From: Massospora cicadina
Lineage: Eukaryota; Entomophthoromycota; Entomophthoromycetes; Entomophthorales; Entomophthoraceae
Assembly (NCBI GenBank): GCA_022478985.1
Contig: JAKSZP010009200.1
Coordinates: 248,001-312,000 of the forward strand
Length of the DNA stretch: 64,000 nucleotides
Direction: 5' to 3'
The notes under the pieces were generated by a model. That model was given only the letters and a program-made list of their open reading frames with translations. It made no database searches and had not been told where the DNA came from. Positions 1 through 10,944 of this stretch are shown here, piece by piece. Both the position numbers and the translations under genes were made by a program. Within the stretch, counting starts at the first letter, position 1; every line of letters starts with the position of its first letter.

Positions 1-573
1 TCGACCCTTCCAAGGAGCTCATTTGTGTCAACTGATGCCTCCAACTTCGCTATAGCGGCCGCCTTGTTACAAGTAGGCGAAGATGGGATAGAGCATCTGG
101 TGGGATATTTTTCTAGGAAGATGTCTTTTCCAGAATTGAATTACGCCGTTTACGACAAGGAGTTACTAGCAGTGGTGGAGGTACTGACTTATTAGCATCA
201 CCACTTGCATGGCTCTACCCAACCATTCCGCATATGGACAGACCACAGTGCCTTGCTGTACTACCGCGCGCCTCATGTCCGAACCCCATTGCAGACCCGT
301 TGGCATGAGACCCTTGCCAAATTCGCATTCACATATGAGTTCACCAAGGGCAAGGATAATGGTTTGGCGGATGCTTTGAGCCGCAACCCTGCTTTAGCCC
401 CAGACCTCAAGGAGGTAGAGGTGCATAACACCCAGGTTATGATCCCTCCAAGTAAAACTCTGTCTCTGCTTTCCTCTCCCCTTGCCAACGGGCCAGCGCT
501 TGCACCTCTGGATAATGCGGAGGAATATGGTATGTTTAGAAAGGTCGTCCTCTCTCAGCCTCTGTCAGGCTAA
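1..573 (+). pseudogene. Gy1 Ty3/gypsy RNase H domain (window-edge fragment)
   Basis: Frame 1 reads through the window start as the RNase H part of a Ty3/gypsy pol. DASNFAIAAALLQ carries the catalytic Asp, followed by VGYFSRKMSFPELNYAVYDK, the pre-Glu KELLAVVEV, and WTDHSALLYY. In life this domain removes the RNA strand during reverse transcription in the retrotransposon particle. An in-frame TAG at 193-195 stands where Trp (LTYW) is expected, and a TAA at 571-573 separates it from the integrase in the same frame; the first fits a TGG to TAG (CpA to TpA) change. The RT lies left of the window. This is a decayed copy. Confidence 0.85.
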
Positions 574-579
574 TATGCC

Positions 580-1524
580 ATGGTCCTTGCAAAAAGCGCG
601 TCAAATCAAGAGGATCTATCCAGAGGCTATCACATAAAGGATGAGATGGTGTGGTTCCAGGGGCGCCTTTGGGTACCTGCTGGGCCACTGCGCCTGGACA
701 TTATTCGGGACCATCATGATGGAATTACCTTTGGTCATCTGGGGAAAGCAAAGACCTTGGAGTTGATACGCTGCACCTACAATTGGAAGGACTTGCCAGC
801 TCAGGTGGGGCGGTATTGTAAGGAGTGCCTGGTGTGCAACCAGATGAAACCCAACCGTCAACCTTTAGCAGGGTTGTTAGTACCAGTCCAAAAGGCTGAT
901 GGGCCCCGGACTTCCCTCTCAGTTGATTTCATTGTGGAGCTACCAGTCTCAGATGGTTATGATGCCATCATGGTGGTGGTGGACCGATTTACAAAGTTCG
1001 CCCACTTCATTCCTTGCAGAACCATGATAACCGCAGCTGAGATGGCTAGGCTTTTCGTCGCCCATGTGTTTGCACTTCATGGGGTTCCCCAAGAGATTAT
1101 CAGTGACTGGGGACCCCAATTCACCTCCATTTTTTGGGAAAAGTTGTGTAAGTCTCTTCAGATTCGCCCTTGCCGTTCAACTGCCTATCATCCCCAATCA
1201 GATGGGCAGACGGAACGAGTGAACCAATGTTTGGAACAGTTTCTGCGGTGTTACACCGCCGCAGATCATGCAGATTGGGCTTCTCACCTTCTCATGGCCC
1301 AGTTTAGCTACAACAATACCTTGCACTCTTTGATTGGCTGTTCCCCATTTTTCGCCAGACATGTCTTTAACCCCGCCTTTAACATGGAGCCCAGTTGTGG
1401 GTCAAAGGTTGAAGCGGTGGTGGACTTTGCCAAGACCATCAGAAGGTCCACCAGGGGGTTTCCACAAGCTTGGAGGCGGCAATGCAGGTGTATAAGGAGA
1501 ACACTGATGGGAAGCGCTGAGTAG
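580..1524 (+). pseudogene. Gy1 integrase core
   Basis: Ty3/gypsy integrase, which joins element cDNA to host DNA. The N-terminal HHCC zinc motif is visible (HDGITFGHLGKAKT, then CKECLVC). The catalytic triad is intact: Asp at 925-927 (LSVDFIVELP), Asp at 1105-1107 (IISDWGPQFTS) and Glu at 1213-1215 (DGQTERVNQ). The two last residues are 35 residues apart, the DD35E spacing of the family. The frame shifts near 1460, so the C-terminal 20 or so residues of this frame are out of register. It continues the frame of the upstream RNase H after one stop, and the chromodomain region follows. It is the best preserved integrase in the window, but the gene is not functional. Confidence 0.88.
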
Positions 1525-2047
1525 GTCCTGCATACATGGAAGGGGATCTCGTGATGCTTGATGCACGTAAAATCCCTATCAAGCAGCCTTGAAAAAGCTG
1601 GGCCCTAAGAGTATTGGACCTTACCGCGTTGTTAGAAAGGTGGGCCATGCCTCATACCAGCTGGATCTTCCCCCATCATTTTGGATCTTCTCAGTGTTTC
1701 ATGAGAGCAAAATTACGTTGTTTGAGGGCCCCCCACCAGAGAATCCTGAGGCCTATCTCGTGGATGGGGCGCCTGTGTGGGAGGTGGAAGAGATAGTTGC
1801 CTCCCGCCGTGTTAAACAAAGACTTAAATACCTGGTATCCTGGAAGGGCTTTGATGCTGCTGAAAACAGTTGGTTTTCAGCATGTGACTGTGTGCATGCC
1901 CAAGATCTGATTGATGCCTTCCACCAGCGGTTTCCCCAAGCTGCCGGATCCCAACCTCAACTAACTGTCGCCACCATGAAGTTGGCCCCCGCCCATAAAA
2001 ACTTTTCCTTGCACAAGCCCCTGGAGGGGGTTGAGCCCCATCGATAG
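1461..2047 (+). pseudogene. Gy1 integrase C-terminus with chromodomain
   Basis: Residues up to 1525 continue in a different frame (EAAMQVYKENTDGKR then a stop). The long open frame from 1589 encodes the integrase GPY/F-type module (GPKSIGPYRVVRKVG), a linker with FHESKITLFEG, and a chromodomain: WEVEEIVASRRVK, LKYLVSWKGFDAAENSW, then a C-terminal helix ending FHQRFP. The aromatic residues that form a methyl-lysine cage are recognisable. Chromodomains of such elements direct integration to heterochromatin. The frame ends just before the polypurine tract and LTR, as usual for chromoviruses. At least two frameshifts separate it from the integrase core. Confidence 0.85.
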
Positions 2048-2057
2048 GAGAGGGTAA
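2047..2057 (+). promoter_or_regulatory. Gy1 polypurine tract
   Basis: Purine-rich AGGAGAGGGTAA lies immediately upstream of the LTR start TGTCATG. This is the expected position for the plus-strand primer of an LTR retrotransposon. Confidence 0.65.
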
Positions 2058-2768
2058 TGTCATGTGAACATGACATAATAGTGGGGTTAACCCCAAAGAC
2101 AAGGCTGGGCTTCTGGAGGCCCAGAAGGTGAGGTTGCAGGCCCTTCCTGACCTGAAGAACACCCTGGACCAACGCTGGTTCCAAGCAAAATATGCCCAGA
2201 TTGGGACCAGTAGTGCACCAAACGCCCAGCCCCTGATGGCAGCCCAAGCGTTAAAATGAACTATCTACCAAATAAAGGCGGATGGTTCAGTTCACTTAGT
2301 TTCAGAACAATGGTTCAAAACCTGTTCCTGCTATGAGATAATGCGCTTGGGTCAAATTCAACTTCAGTCAATAACTTGAGTGAAGTTGGTTTCAGTCTAT
2401 TGTAATAACTTGAATGGAAGTATCGCCCTGTTTGCGAGTCGCTTCTTGGGCTCACTGCAGCATAACCCCAATTTCCTCAGCTGAGCTTATATACATTTTC
2501 CCCTGACAAAACTTTCTTGTTGTTCAACTTCTTAAATAAACCTATCCACTGTTTTAAGTCATTTTTATTTTATTAAATTCTGAATGATCCTGTGCGCAAA
2601 CCTCTTTGAGGAGGTCTTGTGTTCCATTCCACTTGCTATTGAAAGTACCATTACGCTCTCCCCTTGTGCGCCGTTTGTCCACCCAGGATCCCTCCAACCT
2701 GGGCTGCCTAAACCCATCTGATATGTGCACCGTGTCACCCTTCAATGGGATTTTATTATAGATTCACA
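2058..2768 (+). mobile_element. Gy1 3' LTR
   Basis: The left end is TGTCATGTGAACATGACA, a perfect 8-bp inverted repeat around GA. It directly follows the polypurine tract of Gy1. The internal segment, including CCTGACCTGAAGAACACCCTGG and AATATGCCCA, matches the sequence at 33111 onward, confirming a repeated LTR. The right end is placed at ATTCACA near 2768, mainly because an ORF1-only element begins there, so this end is approximate. It holds T-rich and AATAAA-like sequence near 2530, consistent with a polyadenylation region. Confidence 0.65.
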
Positions 2769-3893
2769 ATATTATGCCTCAGCAGTTATTGCTCCAGCAC
2801 CCTCTGCTGGGCTCTAATCCCTCTGGCACTAACGGCTAGTTCCCTGGTGTTGGGCTTGTGCACCAAGCACCGCCAAACTGGGAACTGGAGAGTGATAGAA
2901 ACTCTCCTTACACTCCCCCTCACCCAAAGCCTGTTGCTGCAGCTGCACCTGCAGCCACTAATCAGCCTCCACTTCGCCCCAGTGCCACACATGATTCTTC
3001 CAATCAAGCGCAGGATTGGACCCCAGTTTGATACCATGTAATGTCCATGAATAAACCAATCCTCAACCATATGCCGAATCCACAATTCAATTTTGCCAGA
3101 ACCCATAGGAGTTTTTGGATGAAATTGACAAATCGGGTAATATCATTGAGGATTCTTGCTGCAAGTTGACCGTTTCTGTAAAGCAAAATGGGATGCAGAA
3201 TTCCCCTTTGTTTATATGCCCCTTGCCAAATGCTGAACCATTCCACAACAACCACCAGCTTGCAGTAGAAGCAGCTGACACACCAGACTGCCAGCCCCTC
3301 TGCAAAGCCACCGCCAAATTAGTGGCAGCACTCACAGGAGGAATTCCACCTCCTGTTATCCCTGAAAATCTTACTCTAAAAAGTAATATTAATGTAAAAC
3401 AACTGCACAAAAATGTCACTGATGTTATCAAGAACGTGGTAAATAATAGCACGGAATTCAAAAGCTAAGTTTACCTAAACCAACATTGCCACATTCGTTA
3501 AACTAACAGACACCCATATTAAAGCAAAAAAAGCTTTAGCAGTTATATTACTGTCAATTTTATAGTTGGCAATTACTCAGAAGTACCAATCATCAAAGGC
3601 ATTGAACCACATACTGCTGATGTCCTGACGCCCTTGATATCTTCCTTGACACGCACACTACTATGGGAAGAGGTAGATGCTGCCAAAGATGAGCCCCCTT
3701 ATCCCCCTCCCCTTCCATCATGGAGGAACAAGCGGTCTCTGCTGAACACCTGGTTGTTTTTGTTTGGTGTGATTCATTCAATCTCTCATTTAGCCGTTTT
3801 GTTTGAATTAATTAGTTATGTTATCTTTAATTTAAGTTTTTAGTTCAGTAATGTCTATCCCCTGGTCAGCCTATCTCAGTTAAATAAGATAGA
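2769..3893 (+). pseudogene. O1E-a: 5'-truncated ORF1-only retroposon
   Basis: This is the C-terminal part of the ORF1-like protein shared with copies at 29989-31831, 40921-47855, 48979-50911 and 51251-53157. A Pro/Ala-rich stretch (KPVAAAAPAATNQPPLRPS) is followed, in the frame opening at 3115, by DEIDKSGNI, NNHQLAVEAADTPDCQPLCKA and TDVIKNVVNN. These align with DEITESGEI, SDHQLAEAAVASPDSRHLRKA and AISAIKQVVA of O1E-d. The conserved end DEPPYPPPLPSWRN lies near 3690-3730. The 3' tail at about 3850-3893 (TAATGTCTATCCCCTGGTCAGC, then CTCAGTTAAATAA) is the LINE tail. The RRM and CCHC parts are missing. The protein's role is inferred from the fuller copies as RNA binding; no catalytic domain is seen. 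Confidence 0.6.
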
Positions 3894-4970
3894 TTGGGTC
3901 CAAGTGTAAACTGTAAGCAAATAAGAAAACACATTGCTGAGCTCAGATAAAGCCTTTTGTTTAAAAAGACTTTTACTAAAGAAATAAAGAGAAAGGTAAG
4001 GGAATAAAATAACCCAACTCTAAAAAGCTTAAAACTTTCAAGGCAAAAATATTAAATTTTTTAAAGTATATCAAAATAGACTATTAAAGATGTAAATTAT
4101 TAAAAGTAATATTGTAGTATATAGAGGAAAATACTTTTTGATCAACAGATCTTAAGAGATCTAATGGACTAGCTCTAAAGACAGAAATAAACCCTTATAT
4201 AAATCAAACCCTGAGGTAAATTGAAATAAAACGCAGTAAAACATTAAAAAGTAAAAAAAGTGCATTCTTCTCACAAGATCAAAATTAATTGATCAAAAAA
4301 TGAAAAAAATCTAAATCACAGTTCTAACTAAAATTACTCAGAAAAAAATGAATTATAATTTGTAAAACGTAAAAATAAAACATAAATCAACTTTAATCAC
4401 CAGATCATTTGATCAAGAATAAACAAGCTTTAATATAAACATAACCTTTTTTAAGTCTAACTTTAAATTAAGTTGAATTGTTATAATTATGAAAGATTTA
4501 AAAGCATACTGATATTCAATTACCTTTATAACTTGATTAGAAGTTTAGAAGAAAAGTTTTCCTCTGTAACTTTCATTGTATTTTATCATCCAGCTTTATT
4601 GCCTATGCTTTACTACATACTACATTTCGATGTTTATTTACTTACCAGATGAACTCAAATTTATCTTAGATTTTACATTGGTAGATGGCCATTGGTAAGC
4701 CTAAAAAGTGACTGACCTAATAAATTGACTAAAAACCAATGAAACAATCAACCACTTGGCCAAAACCTATTGAATACATATTTTGACCAATCACCAGCTA
4801 CTTGGTAAAACCATTAAACCTATCTGATCAAATATTTTGACTCAGTAGAACAATTAAACCTATCTAATCAAACATAATTACTAACCACAAAAAAGTTAAA
4901 AAGGTACTGACTTTAAAGATGCACTTAAAAGTATGAAATGGTTAATAAACAATTAATAATAAGTCATTTT
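3894..4970 (+). other. AT-rich spacer without recognisable gene
   Basis: Strongly AT-rich, with stops in all frames. I see no open frame, repeat array or structured RNA. A motif around TTGATCAA (4150, 4290, 4410) recurs, and related phrases such as ACCTATCTGATCAAA recur near 4815-4870. These suggest worn-out copies of an older repeat rather than unique DNA. Confidence 0.5.
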
Positions 4971-5287
4971 TGATATGGTACCAATTTAAGTCTGAGGCTG
5001 CAACCTTTGTGCTAAATTGTGAGCTATTCCTATTGCAGACCAAGGAAGGGATAAAGTTGATTACTTTTTTCATCACCCTGGGCGATTTAGCCTATATGGT
5101 AGATGAGAGGTGGGTGATGGCGTATCCCTTGAAGTTTGCGTCGTTTTCACCTATGTTAACCACTCATGAGTTGATACATCGGATAAATGTGTATGAGGGA
5201 AAGTGGCGGCAGCTAGGGCTTTTCACTAGCAGAGGGTTGACAGTAATTCTCTCCTTCAGAAGGTTTTGTGCGTTTTGTGTCCCATAA
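4970..5287 (+). pseudogene. LTR-resident coding segment (GDLAHMVDERW type) in Gy2 5' LTR
   Basis: An open frame of 105 residues lies inside the 5' LTR. Its core GDLAYMVDERWVMAYPLK (codons from 5081) corresponds to GDLAHMVDERWVTAYPLR in the Gy5 5' LTR (34377-34430). Over these 18 codons the two differ at 13, of which 10 are synonymous, including TTA/CTT for Leu and AGG/CGA for Arg. That pattern points to past selection on the protein. In the 3' LTR position this segment would be the C-terminal extension of the pol polyprotein. The peptide has no motif I recognise, and its function is unknown. Confidence 0.5.
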
Positions 5288-5983
5288 AGGTAGCTAAGTT
5301 GGGTTCTGTCAAATTAAATTTAATAAATTGTTCTCAGGTGCGGGAGTTCCCACCTTCTGTGACTTTTCATACCAGAAAATTTAAGCACGTCCCTGATAGG
5401 TATGGGTGCACCAAACCACTTCTTGACTCAACGGGCAAGCCTTATGGTGCCTGGCTGTGGGCACCCCAGTCACCTAACAAACGAAGTAACAATAGGCCAA
5501 GTGAACTCATGGTGGATTGGGAAAGTTGGTGGCAAAGTTCAAGCTTGAATCAGCTGGCTAGGCTGTGATTGATCCAGTGTCATAGTATATCAGGATGCTA
5601 ATTTGGCATAATCAAAAATGTGACTTTATTCTTATGGTGAATGTCATTTCTCAAGTCCTCAGTTTAGTTGGTGAGCTTACAAGGTGGCGGATCCTTAACG
5701 GTACCACTGTCACTTCATTTTTTTTATCTTCCCATCATTTTAGTTTCAATAAGTATTTTTTAAAAAATCCAAATCTATTTGTGTAATTTAGAGTTCCCTT
5801 GAACATTAAGTTGCAACGATCCTCAATTCCAAAAATCCCTGGTTAATCCTCGCAACTGACCTTCTAATTCTATATCACATATGGATGGCTGTACCTCAGT
5901 TATCTGGCTGAGGGTTCTGGGTGTTCCTTCATCTGGAGATCAAGGACAGTCATATTAGTAGTATCAGCACTCTCCATGAAACA
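4971..5983 (+). mobile_element. Gy2 5' LTR
   Basis: Starts at TGATATGG and ends at CTCCATGAAACA. It matches the downstream copy at 9946-10944 along its length. It contains a coding-like segment (4970-5287) that is also present in the Gy5 LTRs. The left end is inferred by aligning it with the downstream LTR, which follows a purine tract. Confidence 0.72.
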
Positions 5984-6870
5984 ATGGAGCAACCACTGTT
6001 TTGAAACCATCACTATCCTCCTTAGTGGAAAAGGTGCTGCAATGGTTCATATCACTAATAGATAATAAAATTTATCCAACAAAATTTTTCTTACCAGTTA
6101 GCAATTATGCCATAAGCTAATGGTGATACTTTGCCCTACCAGCCCAAGTGCAGAACAGTTTGGGCCCTCTTGTTATTCACTTGCAGCTTAGCTTGGACTG
6201 TTCACAGATGTGGTATGTTGTTTGTTCTAGCAGCCGTTGTCCTGCCTCCTCAAACCACTAGTCTGTACTTGGAGATAGTACTGAATAGTCGAGTCAGATT
6301 CTCTGGTTGAACCAATGTGCATAAACCTATTAGTGCCTTCGTTGACTGATGGGAAGCTTCCAGATATGGAGGTGTCTCATGTGGCTGGTGCCATGGTTTC
6401 TTCCCCTGAGGGTGATTCAGGGGTCAGTCAGGTGGATACCTCTTTTTCCACAATTATATCTTGCAAGGTGGCTGAGAACAAGATTAGGCATATGTTCTGT
6501 TACCAGTAAAAATCAAGTTGGCTCTCATTTTGTATCTGTGGAGGCTTTTCTGGACATAGGTGCAGAAAGAAACTTCATGATTTTTCAGATCTCCAGGACT
6601 TTTGATTTGGAATTTGACGACAAGTTCTCAGTACTAGGTGCGTCATCAGCTTTGACGACGTTTTATGCAGTGTGGCAACCCATACATTATTAATGCATGG
6701 GTATGGGTTCTGTGATCAGTTAACAGTGGTGCTGGACTTGTTGTTTCCAGTTATCATTGGCGTTCTATGGTGGCGGCAGCAACAAGACAGTATTGATCTG
6801 GAACAAAACGTGCTGTTATTAACAAATTTATATGTGCACGGCGAGTTTCAACTTATTACCTTTTTTTAGT
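5984..6870 (+). pseudogene. Gy2 gag remnant and protease region
   Basis: Only a short leader separates the LTR from protease-like sequence. At about 6520-6690 the text VEAFLDIGAERNFMIFQ, SRTFDLEFDDKFSV and AVWQPIHY resembles retropepsin: the LDxGAxxNFI active-site strand with Asp kept and Thr changed to Ile, then a degraded flap. The frame at 6315 (GDSGVSQVDTSFSTIISCKVAENK) probably belongs to the linker before the protease. The frame at 6672 (YGFCDQLTVVLDLLFPVIIGV) looks like the IIGxxWL C-terminal strand. No capsid or CCHC knuckle could be found, so most of gag has been lost. The Gy5 protease at 36620-36946 is the closest relative here. Confidence 0.55.
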
Positions 6871-7940
6871 ACTAGATGGTTTCATCTTATTGCCGATTTT
6901 CTCCTGCTAGAGAAGTGAAGTCAATTGTTTCAAACTTCTTCCACCACCACTTTGCCAGTGGTTTTCCCTGCTATCCTGGGTAAGTTCTAGTCTATTTTAT
7001 TATAAATTAGTCAACCGCCTTCTCGCCCACTCCAAGTATGATTTGGTTCCATTTGACAGTATATGAAAATGAATACTAACTGCCCCTTTTATCCGTATAC
7101 CAAGCAGGAGGACAAGGCTTTGGCATTAAGGTTGGATGACATGCCAACTAAGGTTGGGTGTTTAAGAAGACATCTCCTAATGCTAACCCATAGTTTTTTT
7201 CAGAAAGCTGAAAGAAATTTGTGTCCCTTCATCGACTATGGACGTTTAATTATATAAATGTTCAATACTCCTACCCTCTTCCCCTCAAGCAGACAATCAG
7301 CCAGGTGATTTAGAAACCCTAGGTGTTTTTAAATCTCGATCTCATGGATGCATTAGTCAGATACGAGCTGTGGAAGGTCAAGAGTGGCTTACAGCATTAT
7401 TTACTTGGAAAGAGACTTTTCCAGTTCTGCGTGATGTTTTTGGTATTAAGAATGCCCTAGCGATATTCCAAATGACCAATGATCTCGGTGATCTTTGGTT
7501 TACCTGTGTGGTGTCATATATCAATGGCTTCCTCATACACTCCGCCACTCATGAGCAGCATGAGAAGGATTTGAAGGCGGTGTTGACTGCTTTGCACAAG
7601 GCTGACTTTTATATGAAACCTTCCAAGTATAAAATTTTCTGGGATGAGGTTACCTTACTAGGTAACTTGGTCCTGAAGGATGGGTACGCCATCCCACCCA
7701 GCAAGCTGAGGGATATTTTATTTTTGCCAACCACCACAAAGAAGAAGTTGTGGAGCTTTCTGGGTAACGTAATATCTTTAAAAAAGATCTCTTCTGCCCT
7801 CTTACAGTTGACCACACTGCTGAATCCCTTGATGGTAAAATTATTTTGTTTTAATGGACAGCAGAATGCCAACAGGCCTTTGATACCATCAAGAAGGTGT
7901 TTGTGGCACCGCCCATTCTCAAGAATGCTGAATCCATGAA
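6871..7940 (+). pseudogene. Gy2 reverse transcriptase
   Basis: Ty3-type RT, broken. Text from 7063 (CPFYPYTKQEDKALALRLDDMPTKVG) matches the CPLYPHKAEEEVTLNTWLNDMLKK stretch of Gy5. The 189-residue frame from 7370 covers the palm and thumb: VEGQEWLTALFTW, FGIKNALAIFQMTNDLGDLWFTCVVSY, then INGFLIHSATHEQHEKDL, LLGNLVLKDGYAIPPSKLRDI and a thumb WSFLGNVISL. The YIDD catalytic box reads YING, so both Asp residues are lost. Gy5 keeps YIDD at the same place. The fingers region between 7140 and 7370 is scrambled by frameshifts. Confidence 0.75.
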
Positions 7941-8470
7941 GCCTTTCATTGTCACCTGTGATGCATCATTGGCTGCTTTGGGGAAGTGTTGCTGCAAAAG
8001 CAGGACAGTGTGGACACCTGGCTGCTTATTTATTGGTAAGTTCACGGTATCTGAGCAATCCGTAGCCATTTAGGACTGAAAGTTAGTCGCCATGGAATGG
8101 TTGCTTGTGCATTGGCAGTACTGACTTATGGGAATACGCCATTAAGCGACTGCGAAAATGGACCATCATGCCCTCATATACTTTCATAAACCGCAGAAGC
8201 TGGCATATTGTCAGGTTCAGACATATTTTGATCTCTGCAGCTTTAGTTTTAATATTAATGCTTCAAAGAGCCCTGTATATTCTCTTTGACTTGTTGAGCT
8301 GGAACCCAGAATCAAGCCCAATGGAGGAAAATCAACAGGAGCTCACCACTGTGATTCCGCCAGCCCAGATTTTGGACATTGCTCATCCTGTAATTTTGTC
8401 GGTGGAGTGGGGGCCAGAAAATACATTAGTCACTCAAATATCAGCAGGTTCAGATGGTCTGCATTAAGGG
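7941..8470 (+). pseudogene. Gy2 RNase H
   Basis: Follows the RT without a gap. Phrases AESMKPFIVTCDASLAALG (catalytic Asp) near 7930-7985 and later WTIMPSYTFINRR near 8160 can be seen, but frames change several times. The frame at 8105-8467 ends in LLSWNPESSPMEENQQELTTVIPPAQIL, which resembles the linker between RNase H and integrase seen in Gy1 (SRNPALAPDLKEVEVHN) and Gy5. The enzyme would have degraded RNA in the RNA-DNA hybrid. Non-functional. Confidence 0.6.
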
Positions 8471-9310
8471 ATTGGAGCAGATTTCCCAACTGGGGCTTCC
8501 AGAGCATTGGTGTACTCATTATTCATTGGCTGATGGCACAGTTTTTTTAAGCCCTGAATTTAGGTTCCACCCTGACTTTGCACTGAGGTGACCAGTCTCA
8601 CCAGAACCTCCAGAGGTGGGTTACATGGGCAATAAAAATGCCTCAAATCTGATGAAGCGGAATATAACTTTCTGGGATCTCCAAGGACATCCCAGGGTAG
8701 ATTGCTAGTTGCACCATGTGTGTCTTTAAAGTCCAATCAATTATTTACAATGGCCTTCTCCATCCCCTGCAGCAGGCGGAAGGTCTGTGGACTTCCATGT
8801 CAGTTGATAACATTGTTGAGTTTCCCTGCTTAAATGGTTTAATTTAATCATAGTGGTGGTAGACCACTTTACCAAGTTTTTCTTGTATATACTTGTTCAT
8901 CATCTACTACTTCCAAGGAAACTTCACAGCTCTTCATGCGGCATGTTTCTCCATGTTTGGTTGCTGCAGGAAATTGTAAGTGACCTGGGGCTGCAGTTTA
9001 TTATGTACTTTTAAACGGCCCTCAGGGCTATCCTGAAGATTAAAGCATGCCGTTCCACTGCATACCATCTCCAAACAGATGGGAAAATGGAGAGCGACAA
9101 TCAGATTCTGATGCAGTACATCTATTGGTATGCTGCCACCACAAAGGATACCTGGGCGGATGACCTCCCATTTGCACAAGTAGCATACATCAATGCCTCC
9201 AACGCATCTACCAGGTTTTCACCATATGATGCCACATTAGGATATATTACCTTCATTATCCCTAGAGTTGTAACTTTTCCAAGAGGTTCCTGCTGCATCA
9301 GAACACACTA
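8471..9310 (+). pseudogene. Gy2 integrase
   Basis: Integrase pieces are scattered over three frames: SLDNIVEFP followed by VVVDHFTKF near 8800-8880, EIVSDLGLQFI near 8970-9005, then AYHLQTDGKMESDNQILMQYIYWY near 9060-9130. The triad Glu is still present (DGKMESDNQ), and the second Asp is in EIVSD. The ORF at 9087-9311 continues with TWADDLPFAQVAYINASNASTRFSPYDATLGY, matching the ASHLLMAQFSYNN part of Gy1. Frameshifts exclude function. Confidence 0.65.
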
Positions 9311-9399
9311 AACAAGTTTATGTCATGCAATCCCTGGTCTAGGAGCATCTGTTTGAAGCCATCAGTGATTATAAGCAGTTTACATATTAGAGATGTCTC

Positions 9400-9945
9400 C
9401 CCACCTATGAGATCACAGTGAGTTCCTCAGTTATGCCTGATATGCGCCACCTGCATATGAGTGTGCCTTCACAGAATTTCACGAGCATGTGATTGGGCTC
9501 ACATGTGGTCAAGGAAGAATCAGATAATGGGGACTTCCCCTTTAGCTATACCCGCTCATTGGAAGCAGCACCTTGTCTTCCACTCTTCCGCTTTTAGGTG
9601 TCACTGTTTAAAGGTATGCCACCCATGGATCCTGAGCTGGTGGTGATTGAGAAATCAGCTGAAGCGGAGGTGGATGCTATCTTGGCATCTTGTCACTTGC
9701 AGCACTTAGTATAGTTGTTGGTGGCATGGAAGGGTCCCCCACATATAAAAAGCTGTTTTATTGCTTGTTGTTGTGTAAACTAACACAAGTTAGTGGAAGT
9801 CTTCCTCAAGACACACCTGGATGCTCCTCTCCCTCCACTTAAGGTTGTTTCCATTTTGACATTCAAGCACCAGAAAATGCAAAAGAGCATTGTTCTGGCC
9901 CAATTATTGGTGGGGGGCTCCCCCATACCAACAAGGGAAGGGTAA
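9400..9945 (+). pseudogene. Gy2 integrase C-terminus, chromodomain and polyprotein end
   Basis: Near 9415-9480 a weak integrase C-terminal phrase (VSSVMPDMRHLHMSVPSQNFTSM) appears. EKSAEAEVDAILASCHLQHLV at 9650-9710 then resembles the first strands of a chromodomain. A short frame near 9800-9945 (SILTFKHQKMQKSIVLAQLLVGGSPIP) parallels LMAIKLLKAHKNVALTQFSSGGAPFG of Gy5 at 40046 onward, which is the last part of pol before the LTR. The purine tract CAAGGGAAGGGTAA at about 9932-9945 precedes the LTR. Confidence 0.5.
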
Positions 9946-10944
9946 TGCAAATATGGGAAAGCAACCCCTGTGGCTAAATCAGGAACAAATCCCATTTCAG
10001 ACAAAGAAAAGGAAAAAGCTGGCGGCTGTCCCCCTTAGCACCCTAGGCGATTTAGCCCATTTGTAGATGATAGGTGGGTGATGGCATATCCCTTAAGGTC
10101 ATGGCATTACCCCTATGTTAACAACCATGAGTTGGTATTGTGGATACAGGGTTATGTGGGGAAGTGCAAATGGCCAGGGCTTTCCACCAGAAGAGAGTTA
10201 ATAGCAATTTAAGCCGTTGGAAGGTTTTTGATGGTTGGAGTCCTGATAAGGTAGCTAGATTGGGTTCCACTAAGAGGAAATTGATGAATTGGGTTTGGGC
10301 ATGGGAATTTCCAACTGCTGTGACTTGTCATCACCAGTAATCATGAGCCCATCCCTGATAGGTCTGGGTGCATCAAACTCTTTTCAACTCAGTTGGACCA
10401 ACGTTATGTGTCCTGGCCATGTGCGCCCCCAGTCACCCACTAAATGATACAATATCAATCCACCAAGAAAAATCATGGAGGAAGGAGAAAGTTAATGGCA
10501 TAGTTTAAGTGTGAGTAAGTCAGCCAGGCTGTGATCGATCCAGTGCCATAGTAACTCAGAATTCTAATTTTGCATAATTAAAATTGCAAATTATTCCTGA
10601 TGGTGAATGACATTAACCAGGTTCCCATTTTGGTTGGCAAGCTTAAAGGCAACAAATTACAATAGGTTCCACTATTGCTCCATTTTTTCTTCCTTACCAT
10701 CATTTTAGTTTCAATAAGTATTTTTAGGCTAAAAATTATTTTTGTAGTTTAGAGTTCCGTTGAACACTAAGTGGAGATGATTTCCAATTCTGAAAATCCC
10801 TGCTTAGCCTAATGGCTGCCCTTCTCATTTTTTCATTATCAATATGGATGGATGTACCTTGGATATTCTGGCTGTGGGTTATGGGTGTTTATGCAACTGG
10901 AGTTCCAGGCCAGTCTAGTAGCGTTATTAGCACGCTCCATGACA
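9946..10944 (+). mobile_element. Gy2 3' LTR
   Basis: Begins TGCAAATATGGG after a purine tract and ends at CTCCATGACA. Colinear with 4971-5983. The LTR-resident coding segment is present but broken: GGCGATTTAGCCCATTTGTAG has lost a base relative to the 5' copy. Confidence 0.72.

Larger units (their letters stand above)
4971..10944 (+). mobile_element. Gy2: old Ty3/gypsy chromodomain-type LTR retrotransposon
   Basis: Two direct repeats of about 1 kb (4971-5983 and 9946-10944) flank a region with protease, RT, RNase H, integrase and chromodomain remnants in the Ty3 order. The repeats share long colinear phrases, for example GGCGATTTAGCC, GAGTTGATACAT/GAGTTGGTATTG, AGGCTGTGATTGATCCAGTG and TTTCAATAAGTATTTTT. 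They differ often, so the copy is old. No clear target duplication is visible. The gag is almost absent, because only about 330 bases separate the LTR from the protease region. Related to Gy5 by LTR and pol sequence. Confidence 0.8.

Noticed and set aside
5266..5568. Separate small gene in the Gy2 LTR
   Set aside because: The frame continues the LTR sequence, and the same stretch is repeated at 10200-10450 with stops. It is treated as part of the LTR, though it could be a continuation of the LTR-resident coding segment.
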